NCBI GenBank assembly: GCA_050300015.1
Contig: JBNKWZ010000024.1
Location: 1 to 64,000 of the forward strand
Length of the DNA: 64,000 nucleotides
From: CAYZQH01 sp050300015
Lineage (GTDB): Bacteria; Pseudomonadota; Gammaproteobacteria; Pseudomonadales; Cellvibrionaceae
Reading direction: 5' to 3'
A program made the position numbers and the translations under genes. Each line of letters starts with the position of its first letter. Within the stretch, counting starts at the first letter, position 1. Positions 15,245 through 24,284 of the stretch are shown here, in pieces. A model generated the notes under the pieces. It worked only from the letters and a program-made list of their open reading frames with translations, was not told where the DNA came from and did no database searches.

Positions 15245-17686
15245 TTAAAGCCGATGATCAGCTGGCAAATAAAGGAATGCATCGGTTTGTGTGAGCTCAA
15301 CTAACAGTGATTTGATATCGTGGCCCGTCTCATTGAAATGCATGGTAATGCTGTCTTTAATGCACGACTCGCTAGCGCCTATGGTTTTGCCGTAAGCAAA
15401 GTTGGCCCAGTTGTAGGCGAAGCATTCATGTGTTCGCGGATCACCCGCGATCGCCTGGGCCAGCTCGATTGCATTGCTCACCTCAATATCGGTACCTGGC
15501 AAACTGCCACTGGCGTCGATCATCACGTTGTTTTCTTGATGGCGGTACAAGCCTACTGCATCATAGTTTTCAAAGACCAGGCCAACAGGGTCCATGAGCT
15601 GGTGGCACGTTTTACACACTGGATTAGATGAGTGTTGGCTATACCTCTGGCGTGCGGTAGCAGCCGAATCAGGGTCTGGTGGTGTTACCTCGGCGAGTAT
15701 GTCCCCGGTGGGCAATGGAATTTTCACACACAACAACTTGTTCATTACGTAAGCGCCACGGGTGACCGGGTTGGTTCGTTGGGAATGAATGGTCCCGGCC
15801 ACCACACCGGCTTGAGTCAGCAGGCCCAAGCGTTCATTGGTATTTAGGTCGACTTGCTGGAACTGGTCACCATAGACGCCGTTAATGCCATAAAACTCGG
15901 CCAGAGTTTCATTCATGAAGCTGTAGGGCGCAGTTAGGGCAGATTGCCAATCGCCAGGGCCGTCAAAAATAATGTGCTCTAAGAAGGTTTGTGTTTCTTC
16001 GCGCATTAATGAGCCAACAAGGGAGTTGTAGCTTGGAAACTCGACTGAATCCCGTTCCAACTGGCTCAAGCCGCTGATGGGCAGGTACGCATCAAAGAAA
16101 TAGCGAATCATATTGCGTGAACGGTTGTCATCCAGTAATCGCACCGCCTGCGCTTTGATTTGTTCGGGCGTCGATAGCTTGCCATCTGCGGCCGCTTGCA
16201 ACAGCGCATCGTCGGGCATGCTACCCCAGAAGAAATAAGACAAGCGTGATGCCATTTCGTAATCGGTGGGTTTGAGGCGGCCATTGACCATGGTGCCAAG
16301 CTCTGCTCGATACAGAAACTCTGGTGACTGCAGCACCGCTTCTATCACGGACGCAATGGATTTTTTAAAGTCATTGTTGGCATTTAGGCTTTGAAACAAA
16401 TTCTTCATCGTTTGGGCTTCGGTATTGGTCACCGAGCGGCGGAAGGCCTGAGGCAGAAGGCGATCAATAATTTGGTTGCCGCAGCTGCTTTCGGTTGCGC
16501 TGGACAGGGATTGTACGCAGCTATGCAGCTGTTGCCACTGTGCCGGCGTGTTAATCACCCGTTGCGCTATGCCCTCGGCTACCTTGCCGTATTGCTCCGC
16601 CAGTAGGGAAGAGACTGACATGGCATTGGCGTCGTTGCCAAAACCATTGCCGAGTTCTTCGCTGGGCAGCGCGTTGCCGGGTCTTGTGGTGTCACCAAAT
16701 AATGCTTCGACGGTATTGTTGTACTCAAAACGGGTTAAGCGTCGAATAGGGGAAGATTTAACACGGCAATCCGCGGGGTTGATTGGAGTATCGTTAAAGT
16801 TGGCGAGAATAAAGCCGGCAACTTTGCTGGCGCACTCGCCGGTACAGCTGCCGTTTACGGGCATGCTTGCTGATATGGTGCTAATCAAAGCCGGCGCGGA
16901 TGCGCAGACGTCACACTGAGATTTAATCAGCGAGGGGAATATGCCGCTGCCGTTGCCACTGGTGCCGTGACAATGGGCGCATGAGGCATTGTAGATTTGT
17001 TCTCCATCCTGCACGGCAGCGTCGGTAAACGCCATAGTATTGTTTTTATCCGCGTAGACCTCAATGCCGGAGATGGTGCCGTTATTCGTAATGCTGGTGA
17101 GATTAATGGATAAGCTGCCATCCGTGACTTCCACCTCAGGTGCGACGAGGTCATAGGCCGCATGTTGGCCGACCTCTGCGTGGATATCTAGGTTGCTGGC
17201 GAGCATATTGTTTTCGATCGCAATATTAAAACTACGTCCGCCATTCTCAGCAAAATATTGTTCGGAAAGCTTGAGCACCACTTTAAAATGACCTGACCCC
17301 AGGGGGATCTCATAGTTGACATCGCCATAACGCTCGGTTTGATAAAGCGTTGGATTAGTGGTGCCTGTAATGGCGTTAGTAGTACTGTGAGTTGTGCCAT
17401 TGGTAAAGTAAGTGTCGGCCTCAAAGGTGAGGCCATCGCTCGCCTGGTATACGTCACCACCAGCGTTGACACCCAAAATAAATTGCCACCGCTCCATATT
17501 GCCGATGGGGTTGCCGGAGCTTGTGGACGAAGAGGTGCTTGAAGAGCTGCTCGAACTGCTGGTCGACACACCACTACTTGAGGATGAGCTGCTGGTATCG
17601 TCCTTTGTGCCGCCACAGGCTGCTAGCGCCCCACACAAAAAAAGTATCGACAGAAACGGGCTGCAGCTGAACTGGGTTCTATTCAC
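15245..17686 (-). CDS. lipoprotein with malectin-like, cytochrome c and DUF1587-1595-1592-1588-1585 domains
   Basis: An 813-residue lipoprotein. Layout: lipobox AACGG near 22-26; poly-Ser linker (about 32-58); malectin-like carbohydrate-binding module (about 65-210, with GVNAGGDVYQASDG and YQTERYGDVNYEIPL); cytochrome c motif CAHCH near 235; DUF1587 (RLTRFEYNNTVEALFGD); DUF1595; DUF1592 (ASRLSYFFWGSMPDD); DUF1588 (QRTNPVTRGAYVMNKLLC); a second CKTCH near 691; and DUF1585 to the end. This is the planctomycete-type architecture. The poly-Ser linker and malectin module tie it to the polysaccharide-degrading secretome of this organism, and the GH10 enzyme at 38785 has the same pair. Substrate unknown. 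Confidence 0.88.
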   Translation of the reverse strand: MNRTQFSCSPFLSILFLCGALAACGGTKDDTSSSSSSSGVSTSSSSSSSSTSSSTSSGNPIGNMERWQFILGVNAGGDVYQASDGLTFEADTYFTNGTTHSTTNAITGTTNPTLYQTERYGDVNYEIPLGSGHFKVVLKLSEQYFAENGGRSFNIAIENNMLASNLDIHAEVGQHAAYDLVAPEVEVTDGSLSINLTSITNNGTISGIEVYADKNNTMAFTDAAVQDGEQIYNASCAHCHGTSGNGSGIFPSLIKSQCDVCASAPALISTISASMPVNGSCTGECASKVAGFILANFNDTPINPADCRVKSSPIRRLTRFEYNNTVEALFGDTTRPGNALPSEELGNGFGNDANAMSVSSLLAEQYGKVAEGIAQRVINTPAQWQQLHSCVQSLSSATESSCGNQIIDRLLPQAFRRSVTNTEAQTMKNLFQSLNANNDFKKSIASVIEAVLQSPEFLYRAELGTMVNGRLKPTDYEMASRLSYFFWGSMPDDALLQAAADGKLSTPEQIKAQAVRLLDDNRSRNMIRYFFDAYLPISGLSQLERDSVEFPSYNSLVGSLMREETQTFLEHIIFDGPGDWQSALTAPYSFMNETLAEFYGINGVYGDQFQQVDLNTNERLGLLTQAGVVAGTIHSQRTNPVTRGAYVMNKLLCVKIPLPTGDILAEVTPPDPDSAATARQRYSQHSSNPVCKTCHQLMDPVGLVFENYDAVGLYRHQENNVMIDASGSLPGTDIEVSNAIELAQAIAGDPRTHECFAYNWANFAYGKTIGASESCIKDSITMHFNETGHDIKSLLVELTQTDAFLYLPADHRL

Positions 17687-18249
17687 TTCGGGTACCTCAC
17701 GTTAGGCCGTAATTGCTAAGGTAAGTTGTCTTATCACACTTACCATCAATACGAATATGTCGTGTTGTTGGCTGGACTGCGTATGACCATTGAAGAACTA
17801 AGGTTATTATCTGCTGCGCCACCGAAATTCATTTTTATTTATTGAGTGGCGCACCGAATATAAGGCTATACGGAAAGTACTACTGCGATGGACTGCTCAT
17901 TGTGAAAATTATTTATCGACTTTGAAGCCTACAATTCACTTAATAAGACTTGTGTCTCAGTAACGTGAGGCAGGTATGACGTTGGTAAATAAAGTGCCTT
18001 CGGTTATAAAATTATCTAGCTATAGTAGCTTTTTGAATAATGCAGTCCTCACCTCCCGATATTTATGGCTTGCCTGAGTAAAATGAAGAAAGTTCTTGGT
18101 GAAATTTAGACATGGACAAATCTTTTTGGGGTGTTAGATGAGCAGAGGTTCAGAATATTTTAGATCGTCACATTGGCCGAGGAATAATCAGGTGTGATAT
18201 TAATAGGCCCTATATTTTCGAATTTTTGGCGTCGAACACCTCCTTGTCC

Positions 18250-18281
18250 AATTTATGCTGCAGACAGATACAGCATAAATT
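18250..18281. repeat. perfect inverted repeat, 11-bp arms
   Basis: AATTTATGCTG and CAGCATAAATT are separated by CAGACAGATA. No T-run follows, so this may be an operator or an element end rather than a terminator. It lies in the gene-poor region with no neighbour within 1 kb. Confidence 0.5.
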
Positions 18282-18779
18282 CGGAAATCAAGCGTTAAAG
18301 TGAGGGGCTTAGTAAGCGTCATTTTAGGCGGAGCTAATCACCTTTTTTTCCCAATAGCTGTAGATAAAAATAATGTATAAAAGTCGTCGGATTTTAATGC
18401 GCGATATTAAAAGAAATAAAGGCATCATATCTGCTGATGATCTGGTAAAAGGCGAACCTTGTGAGGGTTTACAGTAACGCTTCTTAAGTGGAGTCACTGT
18501 TGGCCTTTCTCCCTGTATTCACCAGGAGTGAGGTTCGCAGGAGCTGTCATGTGCTCATTGGGTTTTGGGGCAGGGCTTGCGTCTGGCTTTGGGAAATGGC
18601 TACCCTAAGGCACTTTCGTCAGGCTGCGAGTAGGGCTTATCCCAAAACTTTACGTTTTACTTATTGGTGAGTGACCTGAAAAAGTCACTGGATTTAAAAG
18701 TGGCGCTTCGGTGGCGGCGCGTGATTCTTTTTTTGAATGCCAGCTGAACTTTGCATGCTCGCACAGTAAGTAATCTCAC

Positions 18780-18817
18780 GATTAGCCTGGCAATTTTTTA
18801 TGTCGGTTTAATAATAG
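18780..18817 (+). repeat. single-hairpin derivative of the multi-hairpin repeat
   Basis: ATTAGCCTGGCAATTTTTTATG followed by TCGGTTTAATAATAG is H1 of the family at 29584-29757 plus the terminal TAATAG, with all other hairpins absent. Forward orientation. Confidence 0.6.
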
Positions 18818-19797
18818 CGACTCTTCAAAAGCCCGGCCTTGACCATCATATGATGATTTTAATTGCTTCGCTCTGGTGGCTATTACAGCTTCACAGCTCT
18901 GGGAGGTTAGAGATAAGGCTGGGTTGGGAAAGCGTGATTTGAGAGTGATGAAAGCGTCGAGAACTTTGTTTGGTGCTTTTAGACAAATTGAATACAGTGA
19001 ATTGCGCTGCTCTTGTAGAGCTATTTTGTTCGTGCGGAAGCTAGATGGACCAGGTGATATTTAAGAAATTCAAAGGCCTGATAACGTAGAATTTATGTGG
19101 TTTCGATGGATTGGAAACCGGCGGATTTTACCTATATTCGATTTTACCAAAAACGGAGTGCATGATGGGGTGCGGCTTTTCAACCCGAAAGATACCGAAA
19201 GCGTAGAGTTATGCGAGCGGTTCTTTCAAATCTTAGACCTATTGAACATCTGATAGAGCTTGATTCATGGCTAAAAAATCCAGAAAATGCAAAGCTCTTG
19301 AGCCATTTTTCGAACGATTGACAATAATTGAATATCACTGGGTCAGCAAGTATATGAGTGGTTTAGCAGCACATACATGGATTCCACTGTATAGCAGATT
19401 GGGAGCGTCCGTCTGGTTTAGCCACTTAAAAACCTTCAAAACCGGTTTTGCTGCAAAATACTCTAGAGTGTGATGCTAGTCTGATTAAAAGTGTCATAAG
19501 CGTCCAGGTAAGGCAGAACCCCTTGAGTTACAATGCTATTTAAGCGTAATAGGTGTGCCGATCCAGTCATAACATCACTGTATGGTGGGGTCCGTTAGGT
19601 GATTGGGCCGTTTTTTATGTTTCCGCCGTTTGTAAATGGCCCAGATTCCCATCGGTGAATTAGCCTGCGGTCCATCGCTGTGCCATCCCAAAGGAATCTA
19701 GGGACTATGCCGGATTTTTCAAACGTGAGTTAAGCGCTAAAAACGACGTTAATATTTGCAAAGCCCGAATGATGTAAAAACAGTAATGAGGAAGACA

Positions 19798-20733
19798 ATG
19801 TCTATCAATAAATACAGTAGTTATTCCTGGGCGGCTTTGTGGGTGCCAATGATCATAGTCTTAAGCGCCTGTGGGGGGGCACCCAACTCGAGCAGCAGTT
19901 CGTCGAGTTCAAGTAGTTCTTCAAGCTCAAGCAGTTCGTCCAGTACCAGCAGCTCCAGTAGTTCAACAAGTAGCTCGTCCAGTTCGGGGGGAGGGAATGC
20001 GGTGGACCCGAGTCTAGGCTGTGGCAGTTCGACCAATCAAGAATTGAACAAATGGGTTTCTCAAACTGCAGTTCAAATACAAGGCGTTTCGCGCACCTGG
20101 GATGTTCGGCTTCCCAGTGGTTACGACGTGAATCGTGCTTATCCTATGGTGGTTGAATTTCACGGCTGCGGCGGTGGCACCAATAATGTGCCGGTAGAGA
20201 ACGTGGCGGGGGATCAGGCGATATTTGTACGGGGAAAATCAGTGGGTGATTGTTGGAACGATTCCAGTGCCGACTCGCCCGATATTTTGTTTTTCGATGC
20301 CATGGTCGACACCGTCGGTAAAAATGCTTGTGTGGATAACAACCGGATTTTTGCGACGGGCTACAGTAGCGGTTCTTGGCTGACCAGTTGGCTGGCTTGC
20401 GTGCGCACTGACACGTTACGTGCGGTTGCAACCATAACGGGCGGGAATAGGGTGCCAAACAATTTTAGTTGCGGCGGACCTATGGCTCAACTTTTTATCC
20501 ACGATTTGGATGATACCACCAACCTGTGGGAGTGGAATCGACCAGCGCGCGATCGTCTATTGACGGCCAATGGCTGTGACACCACCTCCGTCCCAGAGGA
20601 TCCGTCACCCTGCGAGCGATATTCCGGCTGCGAAGACAATCCTGTGAAGGTCTGTTTGACAACTGGGGAGAAGCACAGTCGCCAGGATGGTTTTGCCTCA
20701 GGTGCTTTTTGGGGATTTTTCTCGGAGTTTTAG
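19798..20733 (+). CDS. poly-Ser lipoprotein esterase, CE1 / feruloyl esterase-PHB depolymerase type
   Basis: A 311-residue protein with a lipobox LSACGG, a long poly-Ser linker (about 29-64) and an alpha/beta-hydrolase domain. The domain shows VRLPSGYDVNRAYPMVVEFHGCGG, the nucleophile elbow GYSSG with Ser190, LFIHDLDD and a late His in GEKHSRQDGF. It matches the secreted CE1-like esterases that remove feruloyl or acetyl groups from xylan. Poly-Ser linkers are typical of the plant-wall enzymes of Cellvibrio and Saccharophagus. The ATG at 19798 has GAGGAA 6 bp upstream; earlier in-frame starts lack a site. The activity call is by motif only; the catalytic acid is probably the first or second Asp of HDLDD. 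Confidence 0.78.
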   Translation: MSINKYSSYSWAALWVPMIIVLSACGGAPNSSSSSSSSSSSSSSSSSSSTSSSSSSTSSSSSSGGGNAVDPSLGCGSSTNQELNKWVSQTAVQIQGVSRTWDVRLPSGYDVNRAYPMVVEFHGCGGGTNNVPVENVAGDQAIFVRGKSVGDCWNDSSADSPDILFFDAMVDTVGKNACVDNNRIFATGYSSGSWLTSWLACVRTDTLRAVATITGGNRVPNNFSCGGPMAQLFIHDLDDTTNLWEWNRPARDRLLTANGCDTTSVPEDPSPCERYSGCEDNPVKVCLTTGEKHSRQDGFASGAFWGFFSEF

Positions 20734-21230
20734 AGCTTATCTGAGCCTCTACATCAGAATTAAAGAGGGCCATCGTCAACCAAGGAAATATGGGCGCGTT
20801 TCTGTGAAACAGGGTGACGCCAAAATCTCTAAGCGGGCGCTAAAATTTGTGTGTTGTTGATGATTTTCGACAGCCGGTTATTATTAAGTTTTTGAAAGCC
20901 CATATTTTGAGACGTATTTAGAGATGGTTTTGGTCGCCCGCTAATCCCCTGTTTTGCTGGCAGCTCTCTACACATATCTGCATGGAGCAGTGCACTATGC
21001 GTAACATGCTTCTGGCTCCTTTCTTGCTGTTCGTTTTTGCGATAAAAACGTTTTAGGCAACTTTTGGCTCGGCATCTGACTGGGGGGCGGGAAGCCTTGG
21101 TTACGCTTGGGTTAACCAACTCGGCACCAGAAGACGTTCTCTGCAGACGAGAGCCGCAGGGGCTAGCAATGTACCTTTTCGGCTCAAGATGGCGACTTGG
21201 AGGCTCCCTAGGCTTCAGGTGGATGTAGTA
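20734..21230. other. intergenic stretch downstream of the esterase
   Basis: About 500 bp with no supported gene on either strand; the minus-strand frame at 20829-21119 has non-protein-like composition. It ends at the repeat copy starting at 21231. Confidence 0.4.
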
Positions 21231-21403
21231 CTATTAACCCAGCAATCTTTTATGTCGGGTTAATGCGGTATAGGGATGTTCTGCCATTGGCCGGAATGGT
21301 CAAGGCAAGCCCTTAAAACACAAGGAAATTCACACATTTTCGCAGTATTTTAAAGGCGCGCCATTCAATGGATAGGAGATCTATTGAATGGCTGGGTGAA
21401 TAG
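21231..21403 (+). repeat. multi-hairpin interspersed repeat, full-length copy, forward
   Basis: Begins CTATTAACCCAGCAATC and ends GGCTGGGTGAATAG. H1, H2 (degenerate), H3, H4 (CCCTTAAAACAC / GTATTTTAAAGG) and H5 (CATTCAATGGAT / ATCTATTGAATG) are all visible. The terminal arms carry matching changes (CCAGC at one end, GCTGG at the other), so the long-range pairing is conserved. Confidence 0.88.
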
Positions 21404-21823
21404 CAAGGTCAGAAGCGGAGACAGCTTTTTTGTTGTGGCTTCGTCTCCACTATAAAGTCGTGTGTGTTGAAAAAATTAAATCGCTTTGGAAAACGTTACT
21501 TTTCCAGGGCTGACTAATTAAGAGTAGTTTGACAGTTGCAAAACCCTGGTGTGTGAAGGTGACGAAGTTGCCTCGTTACTCTTCTGATTGACTTTGCCGT
21601 ATTCACGGCTTGATGAAAAATAAGGTGATCATGCGTGTAAGGTTAAACGAAACTTGAGATTTAAGCCTCTTAGGTTAAGTGTCAAAGTATATGTCTGGTT
21701 ACCAATTTACGCAGCGGCCCACGGTTCCATATATGTATTTATTTTGATTATTATATTGCAATAGCCTATTACAATCGTAGCGTAATTTAGGTGGGGTGAT
21801 ATATTGCTGAATAGGAAAATAGA
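21404..21823. other. leader region of the zinc-ribbon gene
   Basis: About 420 bp of AT-rich sequence with no gene. TTGATTATTATATTGCAATAGCC near 21745-21767 could serve as promoter, but no clear -35/-10 pair stands out. Confidence 0.3.
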
Positions 21824-22357
21824 ATGAAATGTCCAAAATGTAAAGATATAAACTTAAGCCCGACAAAGCTTGATGACAATTTACCTGTTATGGGCTGTAG
21901 TAAGTGTGGGGGATCACTGATTTCACTGCTTTATTATAGAGATTGGGTAGAGCGCACTGCAAATGAGAGCGTTGATAATGAAGATGTCGTCGACGTTAGT
22001 TCTGTAGAAAGCCATTCTGTGTTGTCGTGCCCGAAATGTGGAAAGCTGATGACTAAATATTCAATTTCGGGAAAGTCTTCAAACAAAATAGATCTATGTG
22101 GCAGTTGTGATGAATCTTGGATTGATGGCGGCGAGTGGCAATTGCTTAAATCTCTTAAGCTTTCCAAGAAAATCCCTTCGGTATTTACTGATGCCTGGCA
22201 GTTTAAAGTTCGCAATGAGATTAGTGAGTCGAAGCATGTTGAAAGGTTTACGAAAATTCTTGGCCCGGATGATATAGAAACGGCTAAAAAATTCCGAAAG
22301 TGGGTGAAAGAGCATTCGAAGCGAGCTGAAATATTATTTTTTGTGGGTAAAGATTAA
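21824..22357 (+). CDS. TFIIB-type zinc-ribbon protein
   Basis: A 177-residue protein with two treble-clef or zinc-ribbon units: MKCPKCKDINLSPTKLDD with CSKCGG (residues 1-30), and LSCPKCGKLMTKYSISG with DLCGSCDESWIDGGEW (about 68-107). Cys-x2-Cys pairs and the WIDGGEW ending are typical of the zf-TFIIB family (PF13453). The C-terminal 65 residues are charged and helical. Such proteins occur in all bacterial phyla and have no settled role. It stands as a single-gene unit between repeat copies at 21231-21403 and 22366-22427. Confidence 0.8.
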   Translation: MKCPKCKDINLSPTKLDDNLPVMGCSKCGGSLISLLYYRDWVERTANESVDNEDVVDVSSVESHSVLSCPKCGKLMTKYSISGKSSNKIDLCGSCDESWIDGGEWQLLKSLKLSKKIPSVFTDAWQFKVRNEISESKHVERFTKILGPDDIETAKKFRKWVKEHSKRAEILFFVGKD

Positions 22358-22365
22358 TTTGTTTT

Positions 22366-22427
22366 CTATTGGCCCGGCAATTTTTTATGTCGGGTTAATG
22401 CGGTGCAAGGACGTGCCGGGTTAATAG
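22366..22427 (+). repeat. 62-bp short form of the multi-hairpin repeat
   Basis: Consists of H1 (GGCCCGGCAATTTTTTATG, TCGGGTTAATG) and the start of H2 (GCGGTGCAAGGACGTGCCG) joined directly to the terminal GGTTAATAG. H3-H5 are cleanly missing. The junction is the same as in the 45387-45448 copy, and TGCCG is shared by the two break sites. Confidence 0.85.
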
Positions 22428-22690
22428 AAGCTGTCTCGAAAAAGGTATTTTTGTTGGACGGTCTCTTACAATATTCGCATGCGTTTGACTTAGATGGTGC
22501 AAATATGAAGCTGTAGCGTAGATGTTAAGCACATTGAGCATTGTTGCCGGCAGGGAGGGTGACCGAGTAGAGCAAGTAGGTGGTGTAAGCGGATAATCAC
22601 TTACCGAATTCGCAATCAACTCGACAAAGCTGTTGTCGAGTTGATTGCCAGCACTCGGATGCCCCGTTGTTGACTGAGAAGATAATGAAA

Positions 22691-22783
22691 CCCCTTAAAA
22701 TACAGCTTATTCACACCTTGGCGTGCGTATTTAAGGGCCTGCAATAAAACGATAGGAGATCTATTTTATTGGCAGGTTGATAA
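22691..22783 (+). repeat. right half of the multi-hairpin repeat (H4-H5)
   Basis: Contains CCCCTTAAAATACAGCTTATTCAC, CGTATTTAAGGG, then GCAATAAAACGAT / ATCTATTTTATTGGC and the terminal GGTTGATAA. H1-H3 are absent. It ends four bases before the stop of the Spondin_N gene and may act as its terminator. Confidence 0.75.
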
Positions 22784-22787
22784 ATCA

Positions 22788-23456
22788 CTACCAATGCATT
22801 CGTGTAATCGTCACTTTGGCGACTACATCTCGCCAGTCATAAAGGCTCGCGTCTAGATCGCCAGTGCCGTGAATGCCGGATGCTATATGCACAAAGCCTT
22901 CGCCGCTATCGTCTGGCGAAAAGGGTTCGCCGCCACACTGAGGGCCAGGGATGGAGACGCATAGTTCGTCGTTTGTTTCAGAGCCCGCATCGTAAGCGCG
23001 AGCAAATAGAGTGCGGGAACCACGTACGGGTAGGTATACATCGTTTAGTGCAACAAAGGTATCGTTAGTGGGTAACAGCATGGCCGCTAGGCTCAGGCGA
23101 TTAAAATACCAGCTCGTGTTAACCGTTAGCTCTACCGATTCGCCTGGCCCAAGTAGGCCAGCACTATTTGTAATGTCTTTCACTTTGTGTGATGCCTCAA
23201 GCATTGCCGCTAACGGTGCAGTGTTGCCGCCTTCTGCAATGTCTGCAATTTCTTGTGAGGCAGGTTCACCCAGTTCAAATAGGCTAAGGCCATACTTGTG
23301 GCTGGCAGCGATAAACGGGGTAAAACTTTGGCCTTTGGTTATATTGGTGATCGTAATTTTGTATTGGCCGTGATCGCTAGCGAAGCTTGTCGATGCGAAA
23401 AGGGACGATATGGTCAACAGACTTACTGTGAAAAGTGTTCCTAGTTGTTTTTTCAT
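22788..23456 (-). CDS. exported Spondin_N domain protein
   Basis: A 222-residue protein with a clear signal peptide (cleavage likely after STSFA, near residue 26). It then shows YKITITNITKGQSFTPFIAASHK, ESVELTVNTSWYFNRLSLAAMLLPTNDTFVALNDV and RAYDAGSETNDELC, the bacterial Spondin_N family pattern. In animals spondin domains mediate adhesion; in bacteria these are periplasmic or surface proteins of unknown role. The ATG follows AGGAGCAATGCA on the coding strand. It is isolated between repeats at 22691-22783 and 23636-23808. Confidence 0.82.
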   Translation of the reverse strand: MKKQLGTLFTVSLLTISSLFASTSFASDHGQYKITITNITKGQSFTPFIAASHKYGLSLFELGEPASQEIADIAEGGNTAPLAAMLEASHKVKDITNSAGLLGPGESVELTVNTSWYFNRLSLAAMLLPTNDTFVALNDVYLPVRGSRTLFARAYDAGSETNDELCVSIPGPQCGGEPFSPDDSGEGFVHIASGIHGTGDLDASLYDWRDVVAKVTITRMHW

Positions 23457-23635
23457 TGCATTGCTCCTGTTGTTTATTTTTTTACAGCATGAGCAATAAA
23501 TGTATTCCGTTTTAATTATTGATGTGTAACGGTGGATTCAAGAATGTATAACAAATTTATCACAGGGCGCGTATAGCGTCATGTATCACTCTATATGCGA
23601 CACCCCTGTGGCCCATGTTAATCTGGTGTCAAAAA

Positions 23636-23808
23636 CTATCAACTCGGCAATCTTTTATGTCGGATTAATGCGGTACAAGGACGTGCCGCCATTGGCCGGA
23701 ATGGTCAATCCAAGCCCTTAAAATACAAGGAGGTTCACATGTTTTCGCCAGTATTTTATGGGTGCGCAATTCATTAGATACGAAATCTATTTAGTTGCCG
23801 GGTTAACA
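23636..23808 (+). repeat. multi-hairpin interspersed repeat, full-length copy, forward
   Basis: Starts CTATCAACTCGGCAATC, has GCGGTACAAGGACGTGCCGCC, CATTGGCCGGAATGG, GCCCTTAAAATACAAGG, CGCAATTCATTAGAT and ends GTTGCCGGGTTAAC. The H4 loop is GAGGTTCACATGTTTTCGCCA, slightly divergent from the others. Confidence 0.87.
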
Positions 23809-24284
23809 AATGGTATAAACCGTACGAAGGTATTACCTGTTTCGAAGGTTTTCCACCTGGCATGTTGCCCTAGTAAATGGGGTTTGCGGCATGGCAATAG
23901 TGCCTGCCCATTTTTTCGTTGCTCTTCTTATGCTCCATATCGTTTGCCATATAGATGGCGCAAAACACTTTACTTCAAATACGCGGTAGAGCAAGGCGTT
24001 GAGTCGATGGCGAATATGGCGGTGGATAATGCGCTTGGCTTAAATGTGGTAAAAATTGGGTTCACGCCATTTGATGGCTGTGTCAAAAATGGCAGTCGGT
24101 GCGACAAAGATGTGGCGTAAGTTGTTTGCTTTGGGCGTGTTGGATAGAAAATTCGTTGGCTAAACCCCCGTCATTCGGCGTTTTCAGCTGCTCGGCGCCA
24201 AAAGTCTGTATTGTGGAATAAAAAATGCTGGCGTTGCTTACAGCAGAATAACGATCTGAACTTTGGGAGGCACGGAGTAACATC
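23809..24284. other. gene-poor stretch, possible alanine dehydrogenase C-terminal scrap
   Basis: An open frame across 23758-24120 begins inside the repeat and is not a real gene as a whole. Its part at about 23965-24060 reads YAVEQGVESMANM and NALGLNVVKIGFT. This loosely recalls the C-terminus of alanine dehydrogenases (LANKGxxxA... LGLNVxxGxxT). No other part of such a gene is visible. Treat as a weak hint of decay. Confidence 0.25.

Larger units (their letters stand above)
17687..19797. other. 2.1 kb gene-poor region
   Basis: No reading frame here looks like a conserved protein. It contains a perfect 11-bp inverted repeat at 18250-18281 and a one-hairpin derivative of the interspersed repeat at 18780-18817. 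A short stretch near 19118-19250 reads like a worn protein (RILPIFDFTKNGVHDGVRLF) without start. A 34-codon frame at 18373-18477 begins MYKSRRILMRDIK but is unsupported. Probably eroded DNA and insertion scars. Confidence 0.45.

Noticed and set aside
18751..18942. 63-codon frame resembling a small transmembrane protein
   Set aside because: It spans the one-hairpin repeat derivative at 18780-18817, which supplies most of its hydrophobic codons.
19856..20000. Serine-codon repeat tracts (also near 17520-17600 and 40195-40290) as tandem DNA repeats
   Set aside because: They encode poly-Ser linkers of lipoproteins and need no separate explanation.
20829..21119. 96-codon minus-strand frame
   Set aside because: Composition is basic and non-protein-like and there is no start signal.
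23758..24120. 120-codon frame
   Set aside because: It starts inside a repeat copy and shows no consistent protein character; only a short part hints at alanine dehydrogenase.
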